A stretch of 64,000 nucleotides of DNA from contig CCFG01000011.1 of NCBI GenBank assembly GCA_000752215.1, forward strand, positions 140,111 through 204,110, read 5' to 3'. This document shows, piece after piece, positions 54,170 to 64,000 of this stretch (positions are counted from its first letter, which is position 1; every line of letters begins with the position of its first letter). The DNA is from a bacterium MS4 (GTDB lineage Bacteria; Bacillota; Clostridia; Oscillospirales; Acutalibacteraceae). The translations under genes were made by a program, and so were the position numbers. The notes under the pieces were generated by a model. The model had not been told where the DNA came from. It was given only the letters and a program-made list of their open reading frames with translations, and searched no databases.

Positions 54170-55444
54170 TTATACAGTGGCGGCATGAAGCAGCACGTTA
54201 ATGTTTTCCTGATAAATGGTGTTAAATTGCGAAATAGAAATCGGATTTCTGCCCAGACCGACTTCAATCGTATAGCCGGGCCTGCGGTAATCCTGGATAA
54301 ACCAGTCCTTGTAGCCCGCGTAAGAAGCAATTCCGGCAGTCTGGTCCAACCGGTAGCCGCTGATTGCCGCAAATTCCTCTCCAATGGTTCTGCCTTCCGG
54401 GGGAGCCATATCCATGAAATTCCAGTAGATGACCCTTCCCTGCGTGTGGTAGGCGATCACCAGCCGGAAATCGTGGGTCTGCGTAAAATTGACGACGGTC
54501 TGTGTTTCCGGTTCCGACACGGGAAACGGCCCCGAATATCTTGTCGGACCGGGACCGGTAATGCCGTATTCTGCTTCCGCATCCTTTGATTCCTGCCACG
54601 CGGCGTTATAATTATGGTTTAGATCCACACCGTGGTTGTTTGCCTGCCATACCGTAGAGAAATCGGTGCTGCCGTTATTCCAGGCAATCAGGTCCTGATA
54701 ATACGGGTTGTCGGGCTGCAGGCCGTTCAGTACCAGGTCCACTCCGTCGGGATTTACCATGGGAATGATGTAAATACTGCTCTGGTTCCAGATTTCCCTG
54801 GGGTTATATCCGTCGCCCAGCGTTTGGTTCAGGGTATAGGTATATAGGAAATTTTCCGTAAACTTCATCAGCAGGGGGGACGTGATCCACTCCAGAGCGT
54901 GATGGGCTGCATTATAGAAAACCTGATTCGGACCCGAGCCAAGCCTTAGATAATACAGGTTTTTTCCAAGGACGCTGAGCCCGGCAACGCCGACCTCTAA
55001 AAAGGGATACCGTGCTTTCAGTCCCTGAATGTCCCGCTCTAAAATCTGATAAGTATAGTCAATATTGGTGTCCACTACGTCCATGCCGTAAGGAACAACG
55101 ATTTGCTGGCCGACCGTGAGGTTTCCGGCATTAAGACCGGGGTTTGCTCCGAGCAGCAGAGGAAGGGACGTATGGTACCGGCGGGCGATGCTGTAGAAGG
55201 TATCACCCGGCCTTATCCGGTACAGATCATATCCCAGCAGGTATCGTTCCATGACCCTATAGGTAGCCGGGCCGATGATGCCGTCCTGAGTAAGACCGAA
55301 CGTGCGCTGAAATTGCAGGACTGCCCGGCGCATCTGCTGGCCGAAGGTTCCATCAATGGGGCCGGGATTGTAGCCGATCTTTCGCAGCATTGCCTGAATT
55401 TCCATGACATCCGTCCCGGACATCCCCAATCGCAGTGTTCTCAT
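54170..55444 (-). CDS. M14 zinc carboxypeptidase with PG-binding and LysM domains
   Basis: 424 residues. Order: peptidoglycan-binding domain (~5-65, GMSGTDVMEIQAMLRKIGYNPG), LysM (~72-120, YRIRPGDTFYSIARRYH), and an M14 catalytic domain (~130-420). Zinc ligands are in HHALEW near residue 185 and IAYHTQG; the catalytic Glu is in YTIEVG near residue 395. This architecture equals gamma-D-glutamyl-meso-DAP peptidase I of spore formers, which cuts the gamma-glutamyl-DAP bond of muropeptides. No signal peptide, as in the Bacillus enzyme. GAGGTGAG precedes the ATG. Confidence 0.9.
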   Translation of the reverse strand: MRTLRLGMSGTDVMEIQAMLRKIGYNPGPIDGTFGQQMRRAVLQFQRTFGLTQDGIIGPATYRVMERYLLGYDLYRIRPGDTFYSIARRYHTSLPLLLGANPGLNAGNLTVGQQIVVPYGMDVVDTNIDYTYQILERDIQGLKARYPFLEVGVAGLSVLGKNLYYLRLGSGPNQVFYNAAHHALEWITSPLLMKFTENFLYTYTLNQTLGDGYNPREIWNQSSIYIIPMVNPDGVDLVLNGLQPDNPYYQDLIAWNNGSTDFSTVWQANNHGVDLNHNYNAAWQESKDAEAEYGITGPGPTRYSGPFPVSEPETQTVVNFTQTHDFRLVIAYHTQGRVIYWNFMDMAPPEGRTIGEEFAAISGYRLDQTAGIASYAGYKDWFIQDYRRPGYTIEVGLGRNPISISQFNTIYQENINVLLHAATV

Positions 55445-55623
55445 GATGGCTCACCTCAACATTCTTTTTTGAAAACCGCTCATTGATTCATGGTACTAAT
55501 GTATTGCGGAAAGTGAGGCTTTATGCTATATTTTCCATGGACGTTTCTTTCAGTTTTTCGTTTTCTCCGTAAAGCAGCGGGAAAAGGGAAGACAAAGGAA
55601 AGCCCTGAAAGGAGTCAATAAAA

Positions 55624-56466
55624 ATGCTGAAAATAGGCTGCCATCTTTCCGTGTCCAAAGGATTTCTGGCCATGGGAAAGGATGCCCTTACCATACAGGC
55701 GAATACTTTCCAGTTCTTTACACGGAATCCCAGAGGGAGTAAAGCGAAGGAAATCAATCCGGAGGATGTCCGGGCATTGCTGGAGCTGATGGAAGAAAAC
55801 CGGTTCGCACCCATCCTTGCGCATGCTCCCTATACGCTGAACGCCTGTTCGGCTGATGAGAGAACCAGAAGCTTCGCCCTGGAAACAATGGGGGACGACC
55901 TTAACCGGATGGAGTTTTTGCCGGGAAATCTTTATAATTTTCATCCCGGCGGCCATGTGGGACAGGGAACGGAAAAGGGAATAGAACTGATTACCGCAAT
56001 GCTCAATGCGATTTTGAAGCCGGAGCAGCATACGACGGTTCTGCTGGAGACAATGGCCGGAAAAGGCACGGAGGTAGGCCGGACTTTTGAGGAGCTACGG
56101 CTGATTCTGGACGGGGTCGAGCGGAAGGAACAAATGGGTGTTTGCCTCGACACCTGCCATGTGTTTGACGCCGGATATGACATTGTAAACAGTCTTGACG
56201 ACGTCCTGAACCATTTTGACGAAGTTATCGGTCTTGACCGGCTGAGGGCCGTTCATCTGAACGACAGCCTCAATTCTCTGGGCAGCCATAAAGACCGTCA
56301 CGCCCGAATCGGGGAAGGGAAGATTGGGCTTGAAGCGATCACCCGTGTGATTAACCATCCTGCCTTACGGCATTTGCCGTTTTATCTGGAGACGCCGAAC
56401 GATCTTGACGGTTACGCCACGGAAATCAAGCTTCTTCGGAGTGTCTATGAGGAGACTCCTTCTTAA
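55624..56466 (+). CDS. nfo: Endonuclease IV (AP endonuclease)
   Basis: 280 residues, TIM barrel with three zinc ions. Cleaves abasic sites in base-excision repair. Zinc ligands lie in AHAPYTLN (H69-like), [61 protein letters not shown] and the terminal [20 protein letters not shown] precedes the ATG. Useful in spores, where AP lesions accumulate. No partner gene. Confidence 0.95.
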   Translation: MLKIGCHLSVSKGFLAMGKDALTIQANTFQFFTRNPRGSKAKEINPEDVRALLELMEENRFAPILAHAPYTLNACSADERTRSFALETMGDDLNRMEFLPGNLYNFHPGGHVGQGTEKGIELITAMLNAILKPEQHTTVLLETMAGKGTEVGRTFEELRLILDGVERKEQMGVCLDTCHVFDAGYDIVNSLDDVLNHFDEVIGLDRLRAVHLNDSLNSLGSHKDRHARIGEGKIGLEAITRVINHPALRHLPFYLETPNDLDGYATEIKLLRSVYEETPS

Positions 56467-56517
56467 GGCAAAGCGGGGAGCTTCTTTTTTATGATTGCTG
56501 AATAAGCCGCGTACCCA

Positions 56518-57045
56518 TTATTTACTTGCTTTTTTTGAAGCCGGGGCGGAAAACAGCCCGATGTGCGGAGGACGGAAGGTAAAAACAAAGAAGCTGAGGG
56601 CAAGCACCGCAAGGAACAGCAGTCCTTCCCAGCCCGTTTCGGTACTGGACTTGGAGGATTCGGAAATCTTTCCTCCGCTGTAACGGAAAGCAATCAGAAC
56701 CCCTGAAATAAAGGTGAGGATGTCCAGCCAAAGATAATTTTTTCCGATCATTCCGGCGTATGTGTAAAAGAAGACGATGATAAAAAGCAGCCCCAGCAGG
56801 ATTCCGAGTGATTTTGCCGTAATAAAATTTCCATACTCTTTTCCGACGGCGAAATATTCCACGATGCTGAATAGAAGCATGGGGAAAAAGAGCATTTTTA
56901 AATGTTCCCATACGCTTTCGTTGATCGGGCTGAACATTCCTATCACCCGGTTGTTTCCCGTCCAATTGTAAAGGAAATGCAGAATAGTGCCAAAAATTAT
57001 CACGAAAATAAAACCGATGGTTTCCCAGGCAAGTAAATTTTGCAT
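56518..57045 (-). CDS. DUF6512-like membrane protein
   Basis: 175 residues with five predicted membrane helices. Motifs NNRVIGMFSPINESVWEHLKMLFFP near residue 31 resemble the DUF6512 family (function unknown). The conserved Glu/His in ESVWEHLK lies between helices 1 and 2. AGGAGG precedes the ATG. Confidence 0.7.
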   Translation of the reverse strand: MQNLLAWETIGFIFVIIFGTILHFLYNWTGNNRVIGMFSPINESVWEHLKMLFFPMLLFSIVEYFAVGKEYGNFITAKSLGILLGLLFIIVFFYTYAGMIGKNYLWLDILTFISGVLIAFRYSGGKISESSKSSTETGWEGLLFLAVLALSFFVFTFRPPHIGLFSAPASKKASK

Positions 57046-57326
57046 GGTATCCCTCCTTTTCGTTAAATTCTATGATGTGGCTTGAGAAAATAGGAGTTTA
57101 AACCATCGAAATTGCTTTATAAAATGGAGTTTCAGAAGTTTTCATCCTCCGGCCGCGGCGGCAGATAGCGCGACTGATTTTTGCGTCTCAACCGTTTTCT
57201 GAATATTTTCTGAAAGAAAGGTCAAAAATTGCAAAATAGGAGATTCTAAATCAAAGGGAGCTCCCAATTGCCATATTGGCTAACGATTTCAAAGGAAAGG
57301 TTCTTAAAAATAACGGGGGAGAAAGA

Positions 57327-58058
57327 ATGAAAACTCCAGGAAAAATACATTGCAGGATAGAAACTATTTATGCGCTGTGCATGATAGCTGCGATCTTCTG
57401 TATCGGGCGATCCTTTCATAACCAGACACTTCCGGCAGAAACTCCTGTCGTCACCCAAAGTGCCTCCTCACAAAGCCAGCTTTCACAAAGTTCCTCTCAG
57501 GCGTCCAGCGAGGTGGTATCTGACGAAGCCAGCCGGCAGGAACAGAGTTCTATAGCAGAAAAGCCCGAGTCGCAGGCAGAGAAAACGACGGAATCGCAGG
57601 AATCAAAGTCGCAGGAAGTAACGGAACAGATTCAGTCACCGCAATATTATGACATTCCACTGGCCACAGATATACAGGACACCATTTTCAGTGAATGCAA
57701 AACCAAAAACGTCCCGGAGGATCTGGTAATCGCTCTGATCGGTGTTGAGAGCCATTACAACTCAAAAAGCATCAGCAAAACCAACGATTACGGCTTGATG
57801 CAGATTAATATCTGTCACAAGGAATCTTTGGAGCGGGACCTGCAGGTTACGGATCTGCTGGACAGCAAGCAGAATATTAAAGCCGGTGTTCATATGCTTT
57901 CGTGGATCGTCAATAAGTACAGTAACATGAATCAGGCCCTGATGGTCTACAACAACGGAGAAGCCGGTGCGCAGAAGCTTTGGAAACAGGGGGTTTATTC
58001 TACGCCTTATTCCAGAAAAGTGATTGATCAGATGAATAAAATTAAAAAAGAAGCATAA
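57327..58058 (+). CDS. Membrane-anchored SLT lytic transglycosylase
   Basis: 243 residues. N-terminal helix (~13-30), a long Ser/Gln/Glu-rich linker (~35-115), then an SLT domain: catalytic Glu in LIGVESHYNS near residue 154, DYGLMQINI near 168, NIKAGVHMLSWIVNKY near 192, ALMVYNNGEAGAQ near 212. Cleaves the glycan strand with anhydro-muramyl ends. ATG 57327 has GGGGGAGA upstream. The preceding gap (57046-57326) shows no gene or convincing promoter. Confidence 0.88.
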   Translation: MKTPGKIHCRIETIYALCMIAAIFCIGRSFHNQTLPAETPVVTQSASSQSQLSQSSSQASSEVVSDEASRQEQSSIAEKPESQAEKTTESQESKSQEVTEQIQSPQYYDIPLATDIQDTIFSECKTKNVPEDLVIALIGVESHYNSKSISKTNDYGLMQINICHKESLERDLQVTDLLDSKQNIKAGVHMLSWIVNKYSNMNQALMVYNNGEAGAQKLWKQGVYSTPYSRKVIDQMNKIKKEA

Positions 58059-58363
58059 TGGATTCGTCTGGTAAAGACAAGGAAATTTCTCGCCATCTGA
58101 AAAGTTATAGGGCTTTACAGATGGTGAAAATTTATCAGCTTCTTATCATTGATTGAAAACAGATATCTTGTTTAAGCGCTTTTTGAGCCGCTTTGATACA
58201 AAGGGATTCCCCATCTGTCATTTTTATTGAGCAGAGGATTTTGTCGAAACTGTAAAGCAATTATACTGTTCATGCTTACTTTGTTTGTAATGCATAACAT
58301 CCTTTCCTTTCTGTTCCGGGAATAGGGAAACCGTTGCCGGAATACAATCAAGGGGGTGATGTT

Positions 58364-58837
58364 ATGCTGTGTAAGGTCCGGAATTTCTTGTTGAAGGATG
58401 CCCTTCTGCTCGTGATCGGCGGGGATATTTATCTTATCATGGAAATCTGTTACCGGGGATACTCCCATTGGAGCATGTTTATTTTAGGCGGCGTCTGCTT
58501 TTTAGGATTGGGATATATCAACCGTTTCCTGTCCTGGGAAACGCCGCTGGTTTTACAGATGCTGATCGGAATGCTTTTGATAACGGCATTGGAATTTATC
58601 ACCGGCATGATTGTCAATGTCCATTTTGGCTGGGAGGTCTGGGATTACTCGCAAAAGCCGTTCAACCTGTTCGGGCAGATCTGTCTGTCTTCCAGTATAG
58701 GATGGTATTTTCTTTCTGCGGTGGGGATTGTTCTGGACGATTATCTGCGCTGTTGGATTTTTGAAGAGGAGCAGCCGCGTTATTACCTTTTTCACAAAAA
58801 GCCGAAAACAAGAAGCGGTTCCCGCGGCGGAATTTGA
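58364..58837 (+). CDS. CmpB-like membrane protein (putative ABC transporter permease family)
   Basis: 157 residues, four predicted membrane helices. GWEVWDYSQKPFNLFGQICL near residue 88 is the hallmark of the ABC_trans_CmpB family (PF06541 type), a clostridial membrane protein of unproven transport role. ATG 58364 follows AGGGGGTGAT. The 305-nt gap before it (58059-58363) holds a 9-of-10-bp hairpin (58093-58126) and no gene that I can support. Confidence 0.75.
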   Translation: MLCKVRNFLLKDALLLVIGGDIYLIMEICYRGYSHWSMFILGGVCFLGLGYINRFLSWETPLVLQMLIGMLLITALEFITGMIVNVHFGWEVWDYSQKPFNLFGQICLSSSIGWYFLSAVGIVLDDYLRCWIFEEEQPRYYLFHKKPKTRSGSRGGI

Positions 58838-58908
58838 TTGGTTCGTCGCCGATTAGCTCGTTCCTGAATGAAAAACGACATTTTCTGTTAAAAACTTCAT
58901 TTTTGATA

Positions 58909-58937
58909 TTGACACATGGGTACTGATATGATAATAT
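58909..58937 (+). promoter_or_regulatory. Promoter of tRNA-Leu
   Basis: TTGACA (58909-58914) and TAATAT (58932-58937), 17-nt spacer, starting transcription about 8 nt before the tRNA. Confidence 0.75.
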
Positions 58938-58951
58938 AGTTGAGTCGTCAC

Positions 58952-59038
58952 GCGAGAGTGGCGGAATTGGCAGACGCGCATGGTTCAGGTCCATGTGAAA
59001 GCAATTTCATGGGGGTTCAAGTCCCCCCCCTCGCACCA
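58952..59038 (+). tRNA. tRNA-Leu (anticodon CAG)
   Basis: 87 nt with encoded CCA and a class II variable arm. Anticodon loop GTTCAGGTC gives CAG; T-loop TTCAAGT; discriminator A. The acceptor stem GCGAGAG/CCCTCGC has one A-C mismatch at 6-67. A terminator follows directly. Confidence 0.95.
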
Positions 59039-59084
59039 AGAAGACATACTTTTTCCGCTAAGGGGAATGTATGTCTTCTTTTTT
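59038..59084 (+). terminator. Terminator of tRNA-Leu
   Basis: Perfect 12-bp stem AAGAAGACATAC/GTATGTCTTCTT, U4-AU tail; it begins at the last A of the encoded CCA. Confidence 0.85.
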
Positions 59085-59171
59085 ATAAAACAATGTGATA
59101 TTATGGGTGCAGTGGTATTTTTGTATTCGCCGATAAATGGTGAAATACAAATAGGGGGAGAGGTAGTCTTT

Positions 59172-59324
59172 ATGTTTGAAATCATTGCATTTTTGGCAAC
59201 CATCATTGTGGGTTTATTTGCAGAGTCTATTGGTGCAGGATCTCATATATCTGGAGCCGGCAGCATCGCTGCAATTGCCACCATGGGTGCGTTTATTCTA
59301 TGGTCTGTTAGACACAAAAAGTAA
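59172..59324 (+). CDS. Small 50-residue membrane protein
   Basis: ATG 59172 with GGGGGAGAGG 10 nt upstream. Two hydrophobic stretches (FEIIAFLATIIVGLFAESI; AAIATMGAFILWSV) with a Gly/Ser-rich turn and a basic C-terminus. No family recognised. A terminator at 59406 follows. The same frame is open upstream through the tRNA, which is not coding. Confidence 0.5.
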   Translation: MFEIIAFLATIIVGLFAESIGAGSHISGAGSIAAIATMGAFILWSVRHKK

Positions 59325-59405
59325 AAAATAATTTTAGCGTATGAGATTTGGAGTATAACTGAAAGATTGCAGGTTTCATTCAAAATTTTTTTCTACCATT
59401 TTAAC

Positions 59406-59447
59406 AAAAACAGCAGTTTAACCGGTAAGGTTGGACTGCTGTTTTTT
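59406..59447 (+). terminator. Terminator downstream of the 50-residue membrane protein gene
   Basis: 12-bp stem AAAAACAGCAGT/ACTGCTGTTTTT with a 17-nt loop and U-run. Confidence 0.8.
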
Positions 59448-59526
59448 GCTATGGGCAGACGGGGAAAACATCGCTCTCGCGCCGGACCGGGTTCGAAACA
59501 ATCGGAAAGAGACAGATCAGTATGGT

Positions 59527-60075
59527 TTATTTTATTGATAATCCAAGGCTTTCCACCCTTTTCAGTGCATCCGTCTGCAGAATATCTCCTTTTTCCGCGA
59601 CGGATGGAATCAATAGACGAGCACGGTCAGTCCATTTTTGATAGGATGCGATCAGCTCATAGGTTCTGACCAAACCGTCAAAATCAGCCATTTCTTCAGT
59701 TTCGGCACAGGCAAGTAAAATACTTTCTTTGATATTGCTCTGCCTGCCGCCGATCAGCAGTGCATACATTTTATCTAAAGCTGCTTTAAGCTGTGCCGGA
59801 AAGGTAAACCAATACATGGGTGTTGCAAGAACGAGCATATCACTTTCTTCCAAGAATGGAGCCAATGTATTGAAATCGTCTTCAAATACGCAGGCTTCCG
59901 CTTTGGAGTAACATCTGTTACAGGCTTTACAGCCATTGATTTTGTTTAGGCCTGCTTCATATTTTGTTACAGTATGTCCGACGGTCTGCGCTCCTTTCAT
60001 AAATGCATCCGCCATTAAATCGCTGTATCCTCCTTTTCTGGGGCTGCCCGTAAGTACCAGGATTTTTTTGCCCAT
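59527..60075 (-). CDS. NADPH-dependent FMN reductase / flavodoxin-family protein
   Basis: 182 residues. Flavodoxin-like fold: FMN phosphate loop LTGSPRKGGYSDLM near residue 8 and ATPMYWFTFPAQLKAALDKM near residue 83. A CKACNRCYSKAEAC cluster near residue 49 is typical of the ferredoxin-like insert in iron-sulfur flavoproteins. Redox role inferred. ATG 60075 with AAGGGATG upstream. Divergent from hxlR, which probably represses it. Confidence 0.82.
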   Translation of the reverse strand: MGKKILVLTGSPRKGGYSDLMADAFMKGAQTVGHTVTKYEAGLNKINGCKACNRCYSKAEACVFEDDFNTLAPFLEESDMLVLATPMYWFTFPAQLKAALDKMYALLIGGRQSNIKESILLACAETEEMADFDGLVRTYELIASYQKWTDRARLLIPSVAEKGDILQTDALKRVESLGLSIK

Positions 60076-60110
60076 TTTCAATTCATCCCTTCATATATTT
60101 TTTGCTTTAT

Positions 60111-60200
60111 TCACCAGTGTTTACCATCCTCATCTGTGATGAATCTCAGCACTTTGAGAGGACTGACTGGAATTGCGCTGTTTGGAATGTCGCAGCTGAA
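60111..60200 (-). pseudogene. Possible C-terminal gene remnant
   Basis: A minus-strand frame with no start codon ends at 60111 (TGA). The last ~30 codons translate to a convincing protein tail (CDIPNSAIPVSPL, then KVLRFITDEDGKHW). It lies between hxlR and the flavodoxin-type gene and may be the relic of a displaced gene. I do not recognise the family; chance is possible. Confidence 0.3.
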
Positions 60201-60276
60201 AGCCGGTTGTATGACTTTTTTCGAGCATAATAAATTCGGCTGAAAGTTTTTTCTGTTGTTTGGACTTCTTTTCTGA

Positions 60277-60305
60277 TTGACACTAAGATAAGGATAGTGT
60301 ATATA
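60277..60305 (+). promoter_or_regulatory. Promoter of the hxlR gene
   Basis: TTGACA (60277-60282) and TATATA (60300-60305), 17-nt spacer, overlapping a long inverted repeat. Confidence 0.6.
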
Positions 60306-60344
60306 TATTATAAGTCAAGTACGCACATTTGAGATATATACTAT
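60294..60344. promoter_or_regulatory. Candidate HxlR operator
   Basis: Imperfect inverted repeat with arms ATAGTGTATATAT and ATATATACTAT about 27 nt apart, containing an inner TCAA/TTGA pair. It overlaps the hxlR promoter and lies between the divergent genes. Confidence 0.45.
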
Positions 60345-60362
60345 ACTAAGGGAGAGTGTGAG

Positions 60363-60725
60363 ATGGCGATTGAAGATTGCAGCCCAACAGGGGCAGTTAT
60401 TGAAAATACTGGTTTTGGCTATACTTTGTCGATCATAGGCGGCAAATATAAAATGATTATCATGTATTGGCTTTCAGAGCATAAGCAGATTATGAGGTTT
60501 AATGAATTGAAGCGCTGTATTGGTACGATCACCTACAAAACGCTCAGCAGTACATTGAAAGACATGGAAGCCGACCAGCTAATTATCCGCACAGAGTACC
60601 CACAAATACCGCCAAAGGTGGAATACACTCTTTCAAAACGAGGAAAGTCTTTGATTCCCGTCTTAGATATGATGTGTGAGTGGGGCGAAAGAAATCGATT
60701 GCCCCATTCAAAAAATTGCAGATAG
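60363..60725 (+). CDS. HxlR family transcriptional regulator
   Basis: 120 residues. Winged-helix: TLSIIGGKYKMIIMYWL near residue 22, RFNELKRCIGTITYKTLSSTLKDMEADQLI (recognition helix ~ 55-72), wing RTEYPQIPPKVEYTLSKRG. Regulators of this family often sense aldehydes, quinones or redox signals and sit divergent to oxidoreductases, as here. Three cysteines are present (positions 6, 52 and 119); their role as sensors is untested. Confidence 0.88.
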   Translation: MAIEDCSPTGAVIENTGFGYTLSIIGGKYKMIIMYWLSEHKQIMRFNELKRCIGTITYKTLSSTLKDMEADQLIIRTEYPQIPPKVEYTLSKRGKSLIPVLDMMCEWGERNRLPHSKNCR

Positions 60726-60839
60726 AATTGTCAGCACAATGTTAAGAGAGACGGTTAAGACTGTTTTTCCGAGATTCTGCAGGAACATTGGCACATAAAC
60801 CCGGAAATGGTGAAAAAGCAAATTAGAAGGAGTGCAAGT

Positions 60840-61712
60840 ATGAATCAGTATGTTATTGTATCAGATGCCACCTGCGACCTTCCGGCTGCTTTGACGGAGC
60901 AGCTTGAAATCGTTGTTATCCCGATGGAATTTACGATGAGCGGAAAAGTGTATCGGCATTTCCCCGACGCACGGGAAATGAGCTTTCACACCTTTTATGA
61001 GAGAACGAAAAACGGGGAGATGTCCGTCACTTCCCAAATCAACAGCATTACCTATGAAAAATACTTCTGTCCGATTCTCGAACAGGGGAAGGACATTTTG
61101 TATATTGCGTTTTCGTCTAATTTAAGCGGTACCTATCAGGCGTCCCGGATTTCGGCGGACGATCTGATGGAGCGGTACCCGGGCAGAAAAATTGTCTGTA
61201 TCGATTCCAAAGCCGCTTCGGTGGGAGAAGGAATGCTTGTTTATTACGCTGCCCGGAAAAAGCGGGAGGGCCTTGGCCTGGAGGAACTGGCGCAATGGGT
61301 AGAAATAAACCGTGATCATATGTGTCACTGGTTTACGGTCGACGACCTGAACCATCTGAAACGCGGAGGAAGGGTTTCCGCGGTATCCGCCGTAGTAGGA
61401 ACGGCGCTGGGAATCAAGCCCGTGCTCCATGTCGACAAGGAGGGGAAATTGCTTCCTGTTGCCAATGTGAGAGGGCGCAAAAAATCTTTGGAAGCGTTGG
61501 TTGACCATATGGTCAAAACCTGTGTCCATCCGGAGGACCAGACCGTTTTTATCGGCCACGGAGATGATATGGAAGCGGCTGAATTTTTGAAATCCCTTGT
61601 TCAGAAAAAATTCTCCGTAAAGGAAATTATCATCAGCGATATGGGTCCCGTGATCGGAAGCCACACCGGTTGCGGTATTGCCGCTCTGTTCTTTATCGGA
61701 ACGGAAAAATAA
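60840..61712 (+). CDS. DegV family protein (fatty-acid-binding)
   Basis: 290 residues. Two-domain EDD fold; binds acyl groups and can act as a FakB-type fatty acid carrier to FakA kinase. IVSDATCDLP at the N-terminus, SSNLSGTYQAS near residue 92, and HLKRGGRVSAVSAVVGTALGIKPVL near residue 170 are typical. ATG 60840 follows AGAAGGAG. No fakA gene is nearby. Confidence 0.9.
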   Translation: MNQYVIVSDATCDLPAALTEQLEIVVIPMEFTMSGKVYRHFPDAREMSFHTFYERTKNGEMSVTSQINSITYEKYFCPILEQGKDILYIAFSSNLSGTYQASRISADDLMERYPGRKIVCIDSKAASVGEGMLVYYAARKKREGLGLEELAQWVEINRDHMCHWFTVDDLNHLKRGGRVSAVSAVVGTALGIKPVLHVDKEGKLLPVANVRGRKKSLEALVDHMVKTCVHPEDQTVFIGHGDDMEAAEFLKSLVQKKFSVKEIIISDMGPVIGSHTGCGIAALFFIGTEK

Positions 61713-61727
61713 GTTTCCTTAACTGCG

Positions 61728-61766
61728 AAAGGGGCTCCCGGCTGTTTTCAGCCGGGAGCCCCTTTT
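61728..61766. terminator. Bidirectional terminator between DegV gene and hppA
   Basis: Perfect 17-bp GC-rich stem with a 4-nt loop (TTTT) and U4 tail on the plus strand. Convergent genes. Confidence 0.85.
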
Positions 61767-61789
61767 ATAGGAATGAGATCAATCATTGA

Positions 61790-63880
<2,091 letters not shown>

Positions 63881-63920
63881 GGTACCAACTCCTTGTTAAT
63901 AAAATGTTCATTTATTTCGC

Positions 63921-63949
63921 ATTATATCACGATGAATCATGTAAATACA
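63921..63949 (-). promoter_or_regulatory. Promoter of hppA
   Basis: Minus-strand TGTATT (63949-63944) and TATAAT (63926-63921) with a 17-nt spacer and a TGA extension before the -10. Confidence 0.6.
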
Positions 63950-64000
63950 GATTAAAATAGACGGTTTTTTCACATAAATATTGTATATTTTGACGTTTTT

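Noticed and set aside
58172-58468. Minus-strand ORF overlapping the CmpB-like gene
   Set aside because: No ribosome site, unlikely composition, and it overlaps the well-supported plus-strand gene.

Overview
The window is a 64-kb stretch of ordinary chromosome from a spore-forming, low-to-mid GC member of the Clostridia. An Oscillospiraceae/Ruminococcaceae-type bacterium is my best guess, by gene content only. The evidence is: an alpha/beta small acid-soluble spore protein, PdaA/PdaB-like deacetylases and a spore-type M14 gamma-glutamyl-DAP peptidase; lysine/DAP synthesis through LL-DAP aminotransferase; a glnA plus ANTAR-regulator pair; a membrane pyrophosphatase; a CD1247-type zinc protein; and strong AGGAGG ribosome sites with many TTG starts. 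There is no rRNA, CRISPR array, phage or intact insertion sequence. Both edges are arbitrary: the first gene is cut at its 5' end.

Layout. 0-2.4 kb: YitT-family membrane protein (partial), a small Asn/Ser-rich ORF on the minus strand, and an RsmF-type rRNA methyltransferase. 2.4-7 kb: ilvE, an RluA-type pseudouridine synthase and a polar amino acid ABC transporter. 7-13.3 kb: Zn-phospholipase-C-like protein with luxS, then an envelope block of M23/LysM/G5 peptidase, murA, walJ-like hydrolase and rlmH. The M23 gene carries a perfect WalR-box match. 13.3-19 kb: divergent gdhA and glnA, an ANTAR antiterminator, dapF and dapL. 19-32 kb: a nucleotide block (carA, carB, purC, purF, purB, purA, glmS, guaA), all on the plus strand.

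32-48 kb is mixed: a second PLC-like protein, a VOC protein, a FlxA-like coiled coil, tRNA-Thr/tRNA-Asp, a MacB-type ABC operon with an unusual exported CARDB-like subunit, tRNA-Trp, rpsU, aroQ-efp, a Crp/Fnr regulator next to an NMT1/SsuABC-type transporter, a FlaA1/CapD sugar-nucleotide dehydratase and thymidine kinase. 48-58 kb is rich in spore-envelope functions: a GGDEF protein, two polysaccharide deacetylases, small unknown genes, SASP, the M14 peptidase, endonuclease IV and a lytic transglycosylase. 58-64 kb: CmpB-like membrane protein, tRNA-Leu, a 50-residue membrane peptide, a divergent hxlR/flavodoxin pair, a DegV protein and hppA.

Most of the window is housekeeping. The parts most worth a second look are a self-contained small gene on the minus strand near 51.5 kb with an in-frame TAG, together with the adjacent 79-residue membrane peptide; the Asn/Ser-rich ORF near 0.8 kb; the nested inverted-repeat element near 32.2 kb; the gdhA palindrome; the divergent PurA; and the K+-independent signature of the pyrophosphatase.
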